Counted from the stretch's first letter, positions 1 to 6,866 are shown. The stretch is 6,980 nucleotides of DNA from Alkaliphilus hydrothermalis (GCF_016908555.1 NZ_JAFBEE010000039.1:1-6980); one strand, 5' to 3'. Notes: generated from the sequence alone by a model not told the origin. Translations and numbers: made by a program.

Positions 1-93
1 TTATGTAAATGGTGAAGTGAAGAGCCGGATGCCTTAATAGGGCAAGTCCGGTTCTGTGAGGGGTTGGAATTGCAAGGTTCCAGCCTACTCGAT
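1..93 (+). ncRNA. Group II intron, 3' end (domains V and VI), partial
   Basis: This is the 3' terminus of a self-splicing group II intron. Domain V is visible at 21-55: a 9-bp lower stem (21-29 with 47-55, one G-T wobble) that carries the AGC catalytic triad at 23-25 (within AGAGCC), a small asymmetric bulge, and a short upper stem (GCCT with AGGC) closed by TAAT. Domain VI is at 58-90: GAG pairs with CTC, GGG with CCT, and TTGGAA with TTCCAG. A single unpaired A at 87 matches the branch-point adenosine. The intron should end near the AT at 92-93, which fits the usual AY end and the branch-to-end distance. The bases before 21 are the domain IV/V linker. No reverse transcriptase/maturase is visible here; if one exists it lies upstream of the window. 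Seen: both helices and the bulged A. Inferred: the exact 3' splice site and the intron class, which I cannot settle. Confidence 0.85.
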
Positions 94-97
94 TTTC

Positions 98-147
98 TGA
101 CTCCTTCTTGACGGCCAGGGGGGGACGGTTCTTTGTGACTCCTTCTT
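98..147 (+). repeat. Short interspersed GGGACGGTTCTT-type repeat, left copy
   Basis: The core at 122-142 (GGGACGGTTCTTTGTGACTC plus one C) matches a second copy at 6895-6914 in the same orientation. A 12-base direct repeat, TGACTCCTTCTT, occurs at 98-109 and 136-147 and brackets the core. A run of seven G bases (118-124) opens the core. Short repeats with this GGGACGGTTCTT core are, to my recollection, scattered in many copies through clostridial and bacillar genomes as REP-like or non-autonomous elements. The unit begins only about 5 bases after the group II intron end, so the intron may have inserted beside it. The boundaries are approximate. Confidence 0.6.
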
Positions 148-209
148 AAACTCATAGCAGGAACTATAACAGGGTAAAAGATTATGAAGTAGATTTTATA
201 GAGTGCGGG

Positions 210-231
210 TTAGACATGAAAAAATGTCTAA
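210..231. repeat. Perfect 8-bp inverted repeat (hairpin)
   Basis: TTAGACAT (210-217) pairs perfectly with ATGTCTAA (224-231) around a 6-base A-rich loop (GAAAAA). It could be an RNA hairpin or a binding site for a dimeric regulator. The absence of a T-run after either arm argues against an intrinsic terminator. It lies about 360 bases before the large gene, so a direct role in its control is uncertain. Confidence 0.4.
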
Positions 232-520
232 ATGATTAAGTGCTGGCAGGGATGCTGGTGCTTTTTTGTTTAATTTATTTACGCCTTGTATAACTGGAAA
301 ATAAAGGGATTCAGCAGACAAGGGTGATCATAATTTTTTAAATAATGGTGAAAAGACGGCCACTTTTCTTTACATAAAATATTTCCACTATATACATAGA
401 AATTTACTCCTTATAGCACAAATATGCATTTTTCAACCTTGTTACCAAAGCATATTGAATAAAGATTTCTACATATACAAAAATTAGCATTAATTTTCCT
501 TAAATTCCAAATTGCTTAGC

Positions 521-550
521 TTGAGCTCGGTTTACATAATAACATATACT
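521..550 (+). promoter_or_regulatory. Possible sigma-A promoter of the large YD-repeat gene
   Basis: TTGAGC at 521-526 and TATACT at 545-550 are spaced by 18 bases, giving 4/6 and 5/6 matches to the TTGACA/TATAAT consensus. Transcription would start about 557-560 and leave a leader of about 40 bases before the start codon. Other hexamers nearby (TTTACA at 531-536, CATAAT at 535-540 and at 559-564) do not pair at good spacing. This is pattern matching in AT-rich DNA, so chance matches are likely. Confidence 0.3.
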
Positions 551-583
551 ATATGGGACATAATGTTGTGTATCTTAAATCGA

Positions 584-589
584 AGGGAG
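584..589 (+). promoter_or_regulatory. Ribosome binding site that selects ATG 597 over ATG 591
   Basis: AGGGAG at 584-589 is the only Shine-Dalgarno sequence before the large gene. Its GGAG core ends one base before ATG 591, which is too close for initiation, but seven bases before ATG 597, which is ideal. The two ATG codons are in the same frame, two codons apart, so the protein differs only by two residues before the signal peptide. Confidence 0.65.
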
Positions 590-596
590 TATGTAT

Positions 597-3500
597 ATGT
601 CATTATTCAATTCTAAATTATTCAAATCTATTTCACTTATCTTAGTTTTTATGATGCTATTCAACCTAGCAGGGATTACTTACGTAGATGCCTCTGCTAC
701 AAACGAAAGAAGATCATTTCATGGTCAAGCAAAGGAGAAAATCCAAGCTAAAATCGGAGAGTTACCCAATACCCCTCCTTCAGAGCGGATGGAGCTAACA
801 AGTAAGCGTACCCGTTATTCCACGAGGTATATCAATCCCGATGGTAGTTTTACAGAGGAAATTTTCCTAGAACCTACCTATTATCAAGATCCAACTACAA
901 AAGAGTATAAAAAGATTAATAATCGATTGAATGCCAGTGCCAGAAAATCTGGTAAGTTAGAGAACAAATCAAATGATTTCAATGCCTTCTTCTCAAATGC
1001 TTCTGGAACAAACGAACTACTGTCAGTAGAGAAAAACGGTAGAACCATTGACTTTATTCCAGTAGGAGCTAAAAAGGTAAATGGAAAGACTACTAACAAT
1101 GAAATCTTATACCAAGGAATCTATTCAAATGTAGACTTCCGTTATGAATTACAGGGTAGTAAAGTAAAAGAAGATATTATCCTTCATCAATACACGGGGC
1201 AAAATGTATTCTCCTTTGAATTAAAATTAAAGGGATATACAGTAGCCCAAGGGGAAGATGGAATCATCTATTTCACCAACAACAAAGGGGAAAAAGAATG
1301 GTATTTTGAACCTCCCTTCATGTTGGATGCCAATGAAAAGTATTCTGATGATGTAAAGTTTACATTGCGTCAAGAGGGTGGAAAGACCTTTGTTGATGTT
1401 GTGGCAGGGGTGGATTTCTTAGAGAATCCAGATACTAAATATCCAGTAATCATTGACCCAACCATCAACAACTGGGACATCATGATGGATACATTTATAT
1501 CTAACTGGTATCCAAGTAGTTCCTTCTCAGGAGCAACTAGATTCTATACAGGGTACGACTCTGGCTACTATGGAACAATGCGTTCAATGGTGAAGTTTTT
1601 CCTACCAAGCTTACCAAGTGATGCCCATATTACTAGTGCTAACTTTAATGCTTATCAAAATGGTACAAATACAGATACTGTGACGGTTGATCTCCACAGG
1701 GTTACCAGTGATTGGACAAATTCAGTTACTTGGAACACCCAACCAACAATTAAGTCAACAGCAGAATCAGGTGTTACCTCCAATGCCTCAGGCCAATACT
1801 GGCAATTTTATATTACTCAGCTAGTTAAAGATTGGTATTATGGAACACAACCAAACTATGGCGTAATGCTTAAACAAAGCAATGAAACTTCTAATTTTAG
1901 AAGGTTTACTTCAATAGAGAGTGGGAGCTACACTCCAAGACTAACAATCGATTATACAGTAGAGCCTATTGGACAAGAAGATTTCTGGGGATATAGTAAA
2001 GACGGAGTAAATATTGCAAGTGGTAACCTTGTGCTACAACAAGGAGATTTATCAATCCCAGGTCGAGGTATTCCAGTAGGACTAACAAGAACCTTCAACA
2101 GTAGAAAAAACCATGTTACAGGGATATTTGGTAATGGCTGGAGAAGTAACTATGAAGCCATCATCGTTGATACAGGTAGTGGACCAATTACTCTAGTTGA
2201 TGGTGATAGTACCCGTCATATCTTTGGACAAAAGATTGGTGGAGGATATGCCCCTGCTGGTGGAATATATCTTGATTTAGTCAAAAATGCCGATGGAACC
2301 TATACCATCACACAAATGGATGGAACTAAAATTAACTTCAATACCAGTGGTAAAATCACTACAATGGTTGATACTAATAACAACACAACAACTTTAAACT
2401 ATAGTAGTGGCAGATTAGTTTCTGTAACTGATGCTTCTGATAGAATTACGAGCCTAGCATACAATGCCAATGGCTTTGTGTCTAGTGTAACTGATCCTGC
2501 TAATAGAGTTATTCAATATCAATATGATACAGAAGGTAACTTAACTAAAGTAATTGATCCAGAAGCTAAAGCTATTACAATGGCCTATGGAACTGATAAG
2601 AGTCTAACAACAGTTACAGACCAAAGGGGAGTCGCTACAACTATAGGCTACGATACCAGTAACCGAGTAGCTAGTATATCATCACCAATCACTATTGATG
2701 GTGTAGCAACCACCAGCACAACAACCTATAACTATGTCTCCAGCACCACAACAACAATGGTAGACGGTGAAGGTAGAAGAATTGATTATGAATACAATTC
2801 AAATAAGAATATGGTTCAGATGACAGAGAATCCTTTAGATTCAGCTACTATGGCCGTAACTACCTTTGTCTATGACGACAACAATAATTTAGTACAGATT
2901 ACCGATGCAAATAATAACAAGAAAACTGAAGGTAAAAAGAGCTATGTTTATCAATACGATGCCAATGGTAATGTTATTTCAGTTCAATTACCAGAGGGAC
3001 AAAAGAGCGAGTTCTTTTTTGACGACAAGAATAACCAGATATCAGAAAGTGATCCAGAGGGGAATATCAGTAGAAGCCAATATGATGACAGTAATAATCA
3101 AACCGCTTCAGTTGATGCGGCGATTCAATCAACAGCTTCAAGGTATTTCGCCAATGGAAATCAGCAATATTCCTTTAAAAACATCACATCTGCTGATAAT
3201 TTAAATCAAAACTCCAGCTTTGAGTTGGATGCTGACCTAAACAACCAGCCAGATCACTGGACTAATGCAGTAGAATCAGGAAAAACAGCAACCTTTGATT
3301 GGTCAAGTGTTTCCAAGTATGGTAATAAGTCCATTAGTATTTCAAATCCAACAGGCTGGGCAGTTGTTTCTTCTGATTTAATTCCTTATGAAACAGGGAA
3401 AAACTATGTATTCAGTGGAAATGTCAAAACTGATAATACCGTGGGTCATGCTACAATTAAAGTAGACTTCTTTAATGATCAAGGAAATTGGTTAGGACAA

Positions 3501-6278
3501 AAAATTGCTAACTCTATCACAGGAACCCATGATTGGACTCGACTACAAGCAGTAGTTGATGAAGTGCCAGTAGGGACTACTCAAATGAAATTGGTAGTAT
3601 CTTTGGCAGCAGGAACAGGTACAGCCTACTTTGATGGGGTTCAAATAGAGAAGGGAAGTATCGCAAGTAACTACAACCTTCTAGAAAACAGTGGTTTTGA
3701 AAGGGATAGCAATAATGATGGTATTCCAAACCAATGGACAACCAGTGGAAACTTCACCACAAATGATAAGATATATACAAAGGCTGATGTAACAGATGAG
3801 AATGTATTGGAGGGACAACATTCCTTCAAGATTACAGGAGAGTCAGGAAAGAATAAATTTATCCGTCAAAGAATCAATCTTTCAGGGGGACCAAATACTA
3901 AACTAACCCTATCAGGTTGGTCAAGACAAGTAGGAGCTAACCCTAATGGTGGAAATTATCTAATGCAGGTAGCCATCAACCATACCGACGGAACAGTGGA
4001 CTGGAATAATGCCAATGACTTTAGTAAAACAGAAACCGAGTGGCAACATGTGGCAGCCAGTGTAAATGTAAATGCAACAAAGAACTTTAGCTCTATTGAT
4101 GTTTACTACTATTATTACAATCAAACAGGTACAGCCTACTTTGATGGAACAAGATTAGAAGTGGGTGATAGTGTTACCTCCTATAACTATGACACAAGGG
4201 GTAACTACACTACTAGTGTTAAAGATGGACTAGGGAATACAGTTTCCTTTGGTTATGATGATGGAGGGAACAAAACGTCTATCACCGATGGAAAATTAAA
4301 AACAACCTATTTTGCCTATGATAAGCGTAACTTATTAACTAGAGTTACTGATACTAAAGGTGGTATTACCTCCTATAGCTATGACAATGCTGGTAATAGA
4401 ACAACGATTACCGATGCAAGAAGTAAGGTAACTAACTATGAATTTAATGAATTTAATCAAATATCTAAAATCATCAACCCATTAAATCAAGTAACAAGAC
4501 TTGAGTATGACAAAAACGGAAATCAAACAAAATTAATCTATCCAAAGGGAGATACAATCTCAAGTAGCTACAATGCCTTAAATAGATTAGATAAGATTTT
4601 ATACAATGGAGTACAGCGTTTTGGCTACACTTATGATGCCAACGGTAACGTAACTGGAATTACTGATACAGTACCAAGCAAAAATCAAACCATCACTTAT
4701 GATGATAATGCTAGATTAACTAAGGTGGAAACTGGAACAAACAACAGTATCCAGTACAATTATGACCTCAACAGTAATATCACATCCTTAGTAAAAACAG
4801 CAGGAGCAACCTCTATAACAACAGGATACAGCTACAATCAATTAAATCAAATGGTTCAATTGACAAGAAACGGATCAAACTTAGCAAGATTCGTCTATGA
4901 TGAAGAAGGAAATATCATTACAACCAATAGACAAAATGATTCCAGTACAACTTCATTATTTGATGAAGCTAATAGACTAAAGAACATCACCAACTTTAGC
5001 CGTACCGGCGGAATCCTAAACAGATTCACCTATAGCTATGATGCCAATGGCAATAGAACAAATGTAGTGACCAACAGCGGAACAATCAATTATCAATATG
5101 ACGACTTAAATCAATTAACTCAAGAAACTTTATTAGATGGTACAACTATCTCCTATGAACATGATGCAGTAGGGAATAGAACTAAGAAGATTTCAACAAC
5201 AGGTGGAGTAGCAACAACAACCAACTACACCTACAATGATGGTAATGAATTAATTTCTGTTAATGGTCAAGCCTATAGCTATGATGCTAATGGAAACTTA
5301 ACCAACAACGGAAACAAAACCTATATCTATGATCTAGACAACCGCTTAAAGGAAGTAAAAGACAACCAAGGTCAAACTATTGCCTCCTTCACTTATGACC
5401 ATGAAGGAAAGAGAAATAGTATGACCACAAACAGTGGAACAACTCATTTCCACTACAACGGAGATGAAGTAGTTTATGAAACAGATTCAAACAATGCTAT
5501 CGTAGCAGAATACACCTATGATCCAGAGAGTAACCCAGCAACCATGACTAGGGGTGGAGTAACCTACTACTACCACATTAATGGACATGGGGATGTTGTG
5601 ACTCTAACTGATGCCAGTGCTAATGTTGTAGCCGAATATGACTATGATGCTTATGGTAATATCATTTCTCAATCGGGTACAATGGCTTCTGTTAACCCGT
5701 ATCGATATGCAGGATATAGGTATGATGAAGTAACAGGGTTATATTATCTGATGGCTAGGTATTATGATGCTGTGGTAGGGAGATTTATTAGTAGGGATCC
5801 GTTCCATGGAATAGAAGCAGACCCCTCATCACTAAATCAATACAATTATTGTGGAAGTAATCCAGTAATGTATACGGATCCAACAGGAAACTACTGGGGA
5901 AATCATTGGTGGAATTCAAGGTTCGTTGTTAAAACTGCCCTAAATGTTGCTCTTGCTTTAATTGTGGGGGGGGGGCTAAATGCTTTTGCAAATTATGCAA
6001 AAAAATTAACTGCCAAATATTCTGCCCGTTCTGCTGCAGTAATTTTTTCAGATCAATTAAAAGCAAAATTAATTGCTAAAGGAATGAAAGCATCACTTGC
6101 ACAGGCGTTAGGAAGTGTGGGGAAAGCTGGTTGGGGCCTGTTAACTGCTGCTTTAGATCCAGGTTCTTCTATTTTTGATTGGGCAGATAAAGCGGACTAT
6201 GTTCCAAATAATGGTTATCTTAATATAGATGTTAGATATGGTAATTCTACAGCAATATTCAAACGTAGACTCTTTTAA
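597..6278 (+). CDS. Secreted WapA-like YD-repeat/RHS polymorphic toxin with DNRLRE domain
   Basis: This is a very large exported protein of 1893 residues from ATG 597 (1895 from ATG 591). Domains in order: signal peptide at 1-34 (K7, K10, hydrophobic 11-30, likely cut after ASA at 32-34); WapA-type N-terminal region about 60-290, ending PVIIDPTI; DNRLRE domain about 290-455; DUF6531 about 465-582 (IASGNLVLQQGDLSIPG); YD repeats about 583-855; two carbohydrate-binding-like modules about 860-1030 and 1028-1192; YD repeats about 1192-1682; RHS-associated core about 1682-1765 (YRYDEVTGLYYLMARYYD at 1707-1724, RDP at 1733-1735, NYCGSNP, DPTGN at 1761-1765); and a unique 128-residue tail. In known WapA/Rhs proteins the YD repeats form a shell and the tail after the core is a strain-specific toxin delivered to neighbouring cells. 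I recognise no catalytic motif in this tail. It has hydrophobic, Ala/Gly-rich stretches (about 1777-1802 and 1835-1855), which suggest membrane action or translocation; that is inference. A G10 run (5966-5975) encodes V-G-G-G in the tail. A small membrane-protein gene follows after 38 bases. wapA is the closest named relative, but I do not assign the symbol. Confidence 0.93.
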   Translation: MSLFNSKLFKSISLILVFMMLFNLAGITYVDASATNERRSFHGQAKEKIQAKIGELPNTPPSERMELTSKRTRYSTRYINPDGSFTEEIFLEPTYYQDPTTKEYKKINNRLNASARKSGKLENKSNDFNAFFSNASGTNELLSVEKNGRTIDFIPVGAKKVNGKTTNNEILYQGIYSNVDFRYELQGSKVKEDIILHQYTGQNVFSFELKLKGYTVAQGEDGIIYFTNNKGEKEWYFEPPFMLDANEKYSDDVKFTLRQEGGKTFVDVVAGVDFLENPDTKYPVIIDPTINNWDIMMDTFISNWYPSSSFSGATRFYTGYDSGYYGTMRSMVKFFLPSLPSDAHITSANFNAYQNGTNTDTVTVDLHRVTSDWTNSVTWNTQPTIKSTAESGVTSNASGQYWQFYITQLVKDWYYGTQPNYGVMLKQSNETSNFRRFTSIESGSYTPRLTIDYTVEPIGQEDFWGYSKDGVNIASGNLVLQQGDLSIPGRGIPVGLTRTFNSRKNHVTGIFGNGWRSNYEAIIVDTGSGPITLVDGDSTRHIFGQKIGGGYAPAGGIYLDLVKNADGTYTITQMDGTKINFNTSGKITTMVDTNNNTTTLNYSSGRLVSVTDASDRITSLAYNANGFVSSVTDPANRVIQYQYDTEGNLTKVIDPEAKAITMAYGTDKSLTTVTDQRGVATTIGYDTSNRVASISSPITIDGVATTSTTTYNYVSSTTTTMVDGEGRRIDYEYNSNKNMVQMTENPLDSATMAVTTFVYDDNNNLVQITDANNNKKTEGKKSYVYQYDANGNVISVQLPEGQKSEFFFDDKNNQISESDPEGNISRSQYDDSNNQTASVDAAIQSTASRYFANGNQQYSFKNITSADNLNQNSSFELDADLNNQPDHWTNAVESGKTATFDWSSVSKYGNKSISISNPTGWAVVSSDLIPYETGKNYVFSGNVKTDNTVGHATIKVDFFNDQGNWLGQKIANSITGTHDWTRLQAVVDEVPVGTTQMKLVVSLAAGTGTAYFDGVQIEKGSIASNYNLLENSGFERDSNNDGIPNQWTTSGNFTTNDKIYTKADVTDENVLEGQHSFKITGESGKNKFIRQRINLSGGPNTKLTLSGWSRQVGANPNGGNYLMQVAINHTDGTVDWNNANDFSKTETEWQHVAASVNVNATKNFSSIDVYYYYYNQTGTAYFDGTRLEVGDSVTSYNYDTRGNYTTSVKDGLGNTVSFGYDDGGNKTSITDGKLKTTYFAYDKRNLLTRVTDTKGGITSYSYDNAGNRTTITDARSKVTNYEFNEFNQISKIINPLNQVTRLEYDKNGNQTKLIYPKGDTISSSYNALNRLDKILYNGVQRFGYTYDANGNVTGITDTVPSKNQTITYDDNARLTKVETGTNNSIQYNYDLNSNITSLVKTAGATSITTGYSYNQLNQMVQLTRNGSNLARFVYDEEGNIITTNRQNDSSTTSLFDEANRLKNITNFSRTGGILNRFTYSYDANGNRTNVVTNSGTINYQYDDLNQLTQETLLDGTTISYEHDAVGNRTKKISTTGGVATTTNYTYNDGNELISVNGQAYSYDANGNLTNNGNKTYIYDLDNRLKEVKDNQGQTIASFTYDHEGKRNSMTTNSGTTHFHYNGDEVVYETDSNNAIVAEYTYDPESNPATMTRGGVTYYYHINGHGDVVTLTDASANVVAEYDYDAYGNIISQSGTMASVNPYRYAGYRYDEVTGLYYLMARYYDAVVGRFISRDPFHGIEADPSSLNQYNYCGSNPVMYTDPTGNYWGNHWWNSRFVVKTALNVALALIVGGGLNAFANYAKKLTAKYSARSAAVIFSDQLKAKLIAKGMKASLAQALGSVGKAGWGLLTAALDPGSSIFDWADKADYVPNNGYLNIDVRYGNSTAIFKRRLF
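3170..4170 (+). repeat. Two tandem carbohydrate-binding-like modules inside the YD-repeat array
   Basis: The encoded region contains two copies of a beta-sandwich type module of about 170 residues. Each opens with an N-x-x-F-E motif (QNSSFELD near residue 871; LENSGFERD near 1033) followed by a Pro-x-x-W segment (QPDHWT; IPNQWT). Each closes with TAYFDG followed by an acidic E-x-G (VQIEKG, TRLEVG). The tyrosines of TAYFDG are at residues 1011 and 1181, exactly 170 apart. At DNA level an identical 24-base stretch occurs at 3614-3637 and 4124-4147. The motifs resemble CBM4/9-like carbohydrate-binding modules; that assignment is from pattern and needs a profile search. They interrupt the YD repeats, which resume right after the second module (YNYDTRGNYTT). 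Confidence 0.65.
4171..5640 (+). repeat. YD-repeat coding array with recurring DNA motifs
   Basis: The coding sequence is built of degenerate repeats of about 20 residues with the signature Y-x-Y-D-x-x-G-N-x-x-x-x-x-D, for example YSYDNAGNRTTITDA and YTYDANGNVTGITDT. Exact DNA identities remain between units: CCTATAGCTATGATGC occurs at 5029-5044 and again at 5272-5287, and its first 13 bases at 4372-4384. The earlier array (about 2340-3160) is more diverged. Such repeats assemble the spiralling beta shell of RHS proteins and can recombine. Confidence 0.8.
5892..6275 (+). other. Variable C-terminal tail (candidate toxin) after the RHS core
   Basis: The 128 residues after DPTGN (residues 1766-1893) are outside the conserved RHS architecture and sit where polymorphic toxins carry their effector. 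The tail starts with an aromatic segment (YWGNHWWNS), has a hydrophobic stretch with V-G-G-G (1790-1793) encoded by ten G bases, then a Lys/Ala-rich helical part (KLTAKYSARSA; DQLKAKLIAKGMKASLAQA), a Gly/Ala hydrophobic part (GKAGWGLLTAALDPGSS), and a basic end (AIFKRRLF). I see no nuclease, deaminase or ADP-ribosyltransferase signature. An unrecognised toxin or a membrane-active tail are both possible; it could also be a degraded, inactive one. Confidence 0.5.
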
Positions 6279-6316
6279 TTATATAAAAGCGTTAATCATA
6301 ACGGAGGCTAAAAATA

Positions 6317-6478
6317 ATGATAAAATATGTAAGCAGATTTATTAGATTTATGTGGTTTTTCTTAGGTTATCTAGTAGTTAATACGTACCGTGAACAACTT
6401 AATTTGTCTCATTATATAATTGCTCTAATTGTATTATCCTTAGGAGATTTATTTCTACAAAAAAAATTAAGATCATAG
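6317..6478 (+). CDS. Small membrane protein, 53 aa, candidate immunity protein
   Basis: The 53-codon frame starts at ATG 6317 and is preceded by GGAGG at 6303-6307 with a 9-base spacer, a strong ribosome binding site. The product is strongly hydrophobic, with two predicted membrane segments: about residues 8-22 (rich in F, W, L, V) and about 33-47 (YIIALIVLSLGDLFL). They are joined by a short polar loop (NTYREQLNLSH), and the protein ends with a basic KKLRS. It begins 38 bases after the stop of the large gene on the same strand, so the two are probably cotranscribed. In Rhs/WapA loci the gene directly after the toxin tail usually encodes the cognate immunity protein, and this position plus the membrane character makes that the best guess. 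I do not recognise a named family. Without homologs, a non-immunity small membrane protein remains possible. Confidence 0.65.
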   Translation: MIKYVSRFIRFMWFFLGYLVVNTYREQLNLSHYIIALIVLSLGDLFLQKKLRS

Positions 6479-6517
6479 TGCCTCTTTGTATAGAACCATA
6501 TACATGAATCAAAAGCC

Positions 6518-6542
6518 AGTAATCTAACGAAAATAGATTACT
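6518..6542. terminator. AT-rich perfect hairpin after the small membrane-protein gene
   Basis: AGTAATCTA (6518-6526) pairs perfectly with TAGATTACT (6534-6542) around a 7-base loop, 40 bases after the small gene's stop. It is placed like an operon-end terminator, but the stem is AT-rich and is followed by a mixed TA sequence and not a clean T-run. It could equally be an mRNA 3'-end stabiliser or a protein binding site. Confidence 0.4.
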
Positions 6543-6616
6543 AGTAGTTATAATACCTTAAAAGATTAATAGAGTAAGCGTTCTGTTGGTATTACAATAT
6601 TAAAGAGGTAAGGGGT

Positions 6617-6700
6617 GTGAAACTTTTTCTAAAACAATTAACCTTCTCTTTGTTAATTAAAGCAGCTAGTATAGTTACTTGTAGCATTCTTATAATTTAG
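6617..6700 (+). CDS. Possible 27-aa hydrophobic peptide
   Basis: GTG 6617 opens a 27-codon frame ending at TAG 6698-6700. AAAGAGG at 6602-6608 lies 8 bases upstream, a fair ribosome binding site. The peptide begins MKLFLKQLTF, continues with a hydrophobic stretch (SLLIKAASIVTCSILII), and looks like a single membrane-spanning peptide or a signal peptide. A strong hairpin (6725-6756) follows 24 bases after the stop, so the unit would be a short self-contained transcript. It could be a small membrane peptide, the start of a decayed exported-protein gene, or chance in AT-rich DNA. Confidence 0.3.
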   Translation: MKLFLKQLTFSLLIKAASIVTCSILII

Positions 6701-6724
6701 ATTAGCACTGGAATTAATTTTTAT

Positions 6725-6761
6725 AGCGAGGTATTACCCTTTGGTAATACCTTGCTTGTTA
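6725..6761 (+). terminator. Strong hairpin, likely intrinsic terminator
   Basis: A 14-bp stem forms between 6725-6738 (AGCGAGGTATTACC) and 6743-6756 (GGTAATACCTTGCT) with a CTTT loop and a single G-T pair. It is followed by TGTTATAT, a modest T-rich tail. It is the most stable simple hairpin I found in the window. It would end transcripts from the small genes upstream. Confidence 0.55.
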
Positions 6762-6779
6762 TATGTACTAACAAGCGAG
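6751..6779 (+). promoter_or_regulatory. Alternative hairpin overlapping the terminator stem
   Basis: CTTGCTTGTTA (6751-6761) can pair with TAACAAGCGAG (6769-6779) around a 7-base loop, 11 bp with one wobble. It uses bases 6751-6756, which are also the 3' arm of the terminator stem, so the two structures exclude each other. The hexamer AGCGAG occurs at both 6725-6730 and 6774-6779, and either copy can pair with the same central segment. Confidence 0.4.
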
Positions 6780-6789
6780 AAGGTAGGAT

Positions 6790-6863
6790 AACCCATGATT
6801 GCACTCATCTACAAGACGTGGCCGATGAAGTGCCAGTAGGGACTACCCAAATGAGATTAGTAG
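6790..6863 (+). pseudogene. Fragment of a second YD-repeat gene copy (carbohydrate-binding-like module)
   Basis: These 74 bases align without gaps to 3524-3597 of the large gene (63 of 74 identical by my count). They translate in the same frame to THDCTHLQDVADEVPVGTTQ and a few more residues, against THDWTRLQAVVDEVPVGTTQ in the intact gene. The similarity stops at 6863; the frame stays open into the adjoining repeat and ends at TGA 6908-6910. No start codon with a ribosome binding site precedes it. It is a remnant of a paralogous copy and not a gene. Confidence 0.85.
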
Positions 6864-6866
6864 CTT

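Larger units (their letters stand above)
148..590. other. Intergenic region, AT-rich, no convincing gene
   Basis: I see no reading frame here with a credible ribosome binding site and length. A perfect 8-bp inverted repeat is at 210-217/224-231 (TTAGACAT with ATGTCTAA, 6-base loop), but the bases after it are not a T-run. A weak 6-bp hairpin is at 350-355/363-368 (GAAAAG with CTTTTC), followed by a T-rich stretch. A run of six T bases at 262-267 follows an imperfect GCTGG-rich stretch for which I could draw no stable stem. The last 70 bases hold the likely promoter and ribosome binding site of the large gene. Confidence 0.5.

Noticed and set aside
118..124. G7 run in the left repeat as a second slippage switch
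   Set aside because: It is not in a coding region or at promoter spacing to any gene, so a change in length has no visible consequence.
218..238. Seven-codon frame (ATG AAA AAA TGT ...) as a leader peptide
   Set aside because: No good ribosome site is present, it overlaps the hairpin at 210-231, and the large gene starts about 360 bases away.
240..270. GCTGG-rich segment before a six-T run as an intrinsic terminator
   Set aside because: The two GCTGG pieces are direct and not inverted repeats; I could draw only a 3-bp stem.
884..1099. 71-codon minus-strand reading frame
   Set aside because: It lies wholly inside the well-supported N-terminal coding region of the large gene, has no ribosome binding site that I can support, and its product looks like an antisense shadow.
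2905..3204. 99-codon plus-strand frame in another phase
   Set aside because: It overlaps YD-repeat codons in a different frame; the composition is that of a shifted reading, with no plausible start signal or domain.
2340..5640. Regular repeats as a CRISPR array
   Set aside because: The repeats are degenerate, in frame, and encode the YD signature inside one long gene; there are no uniform repeats with unique spacers.
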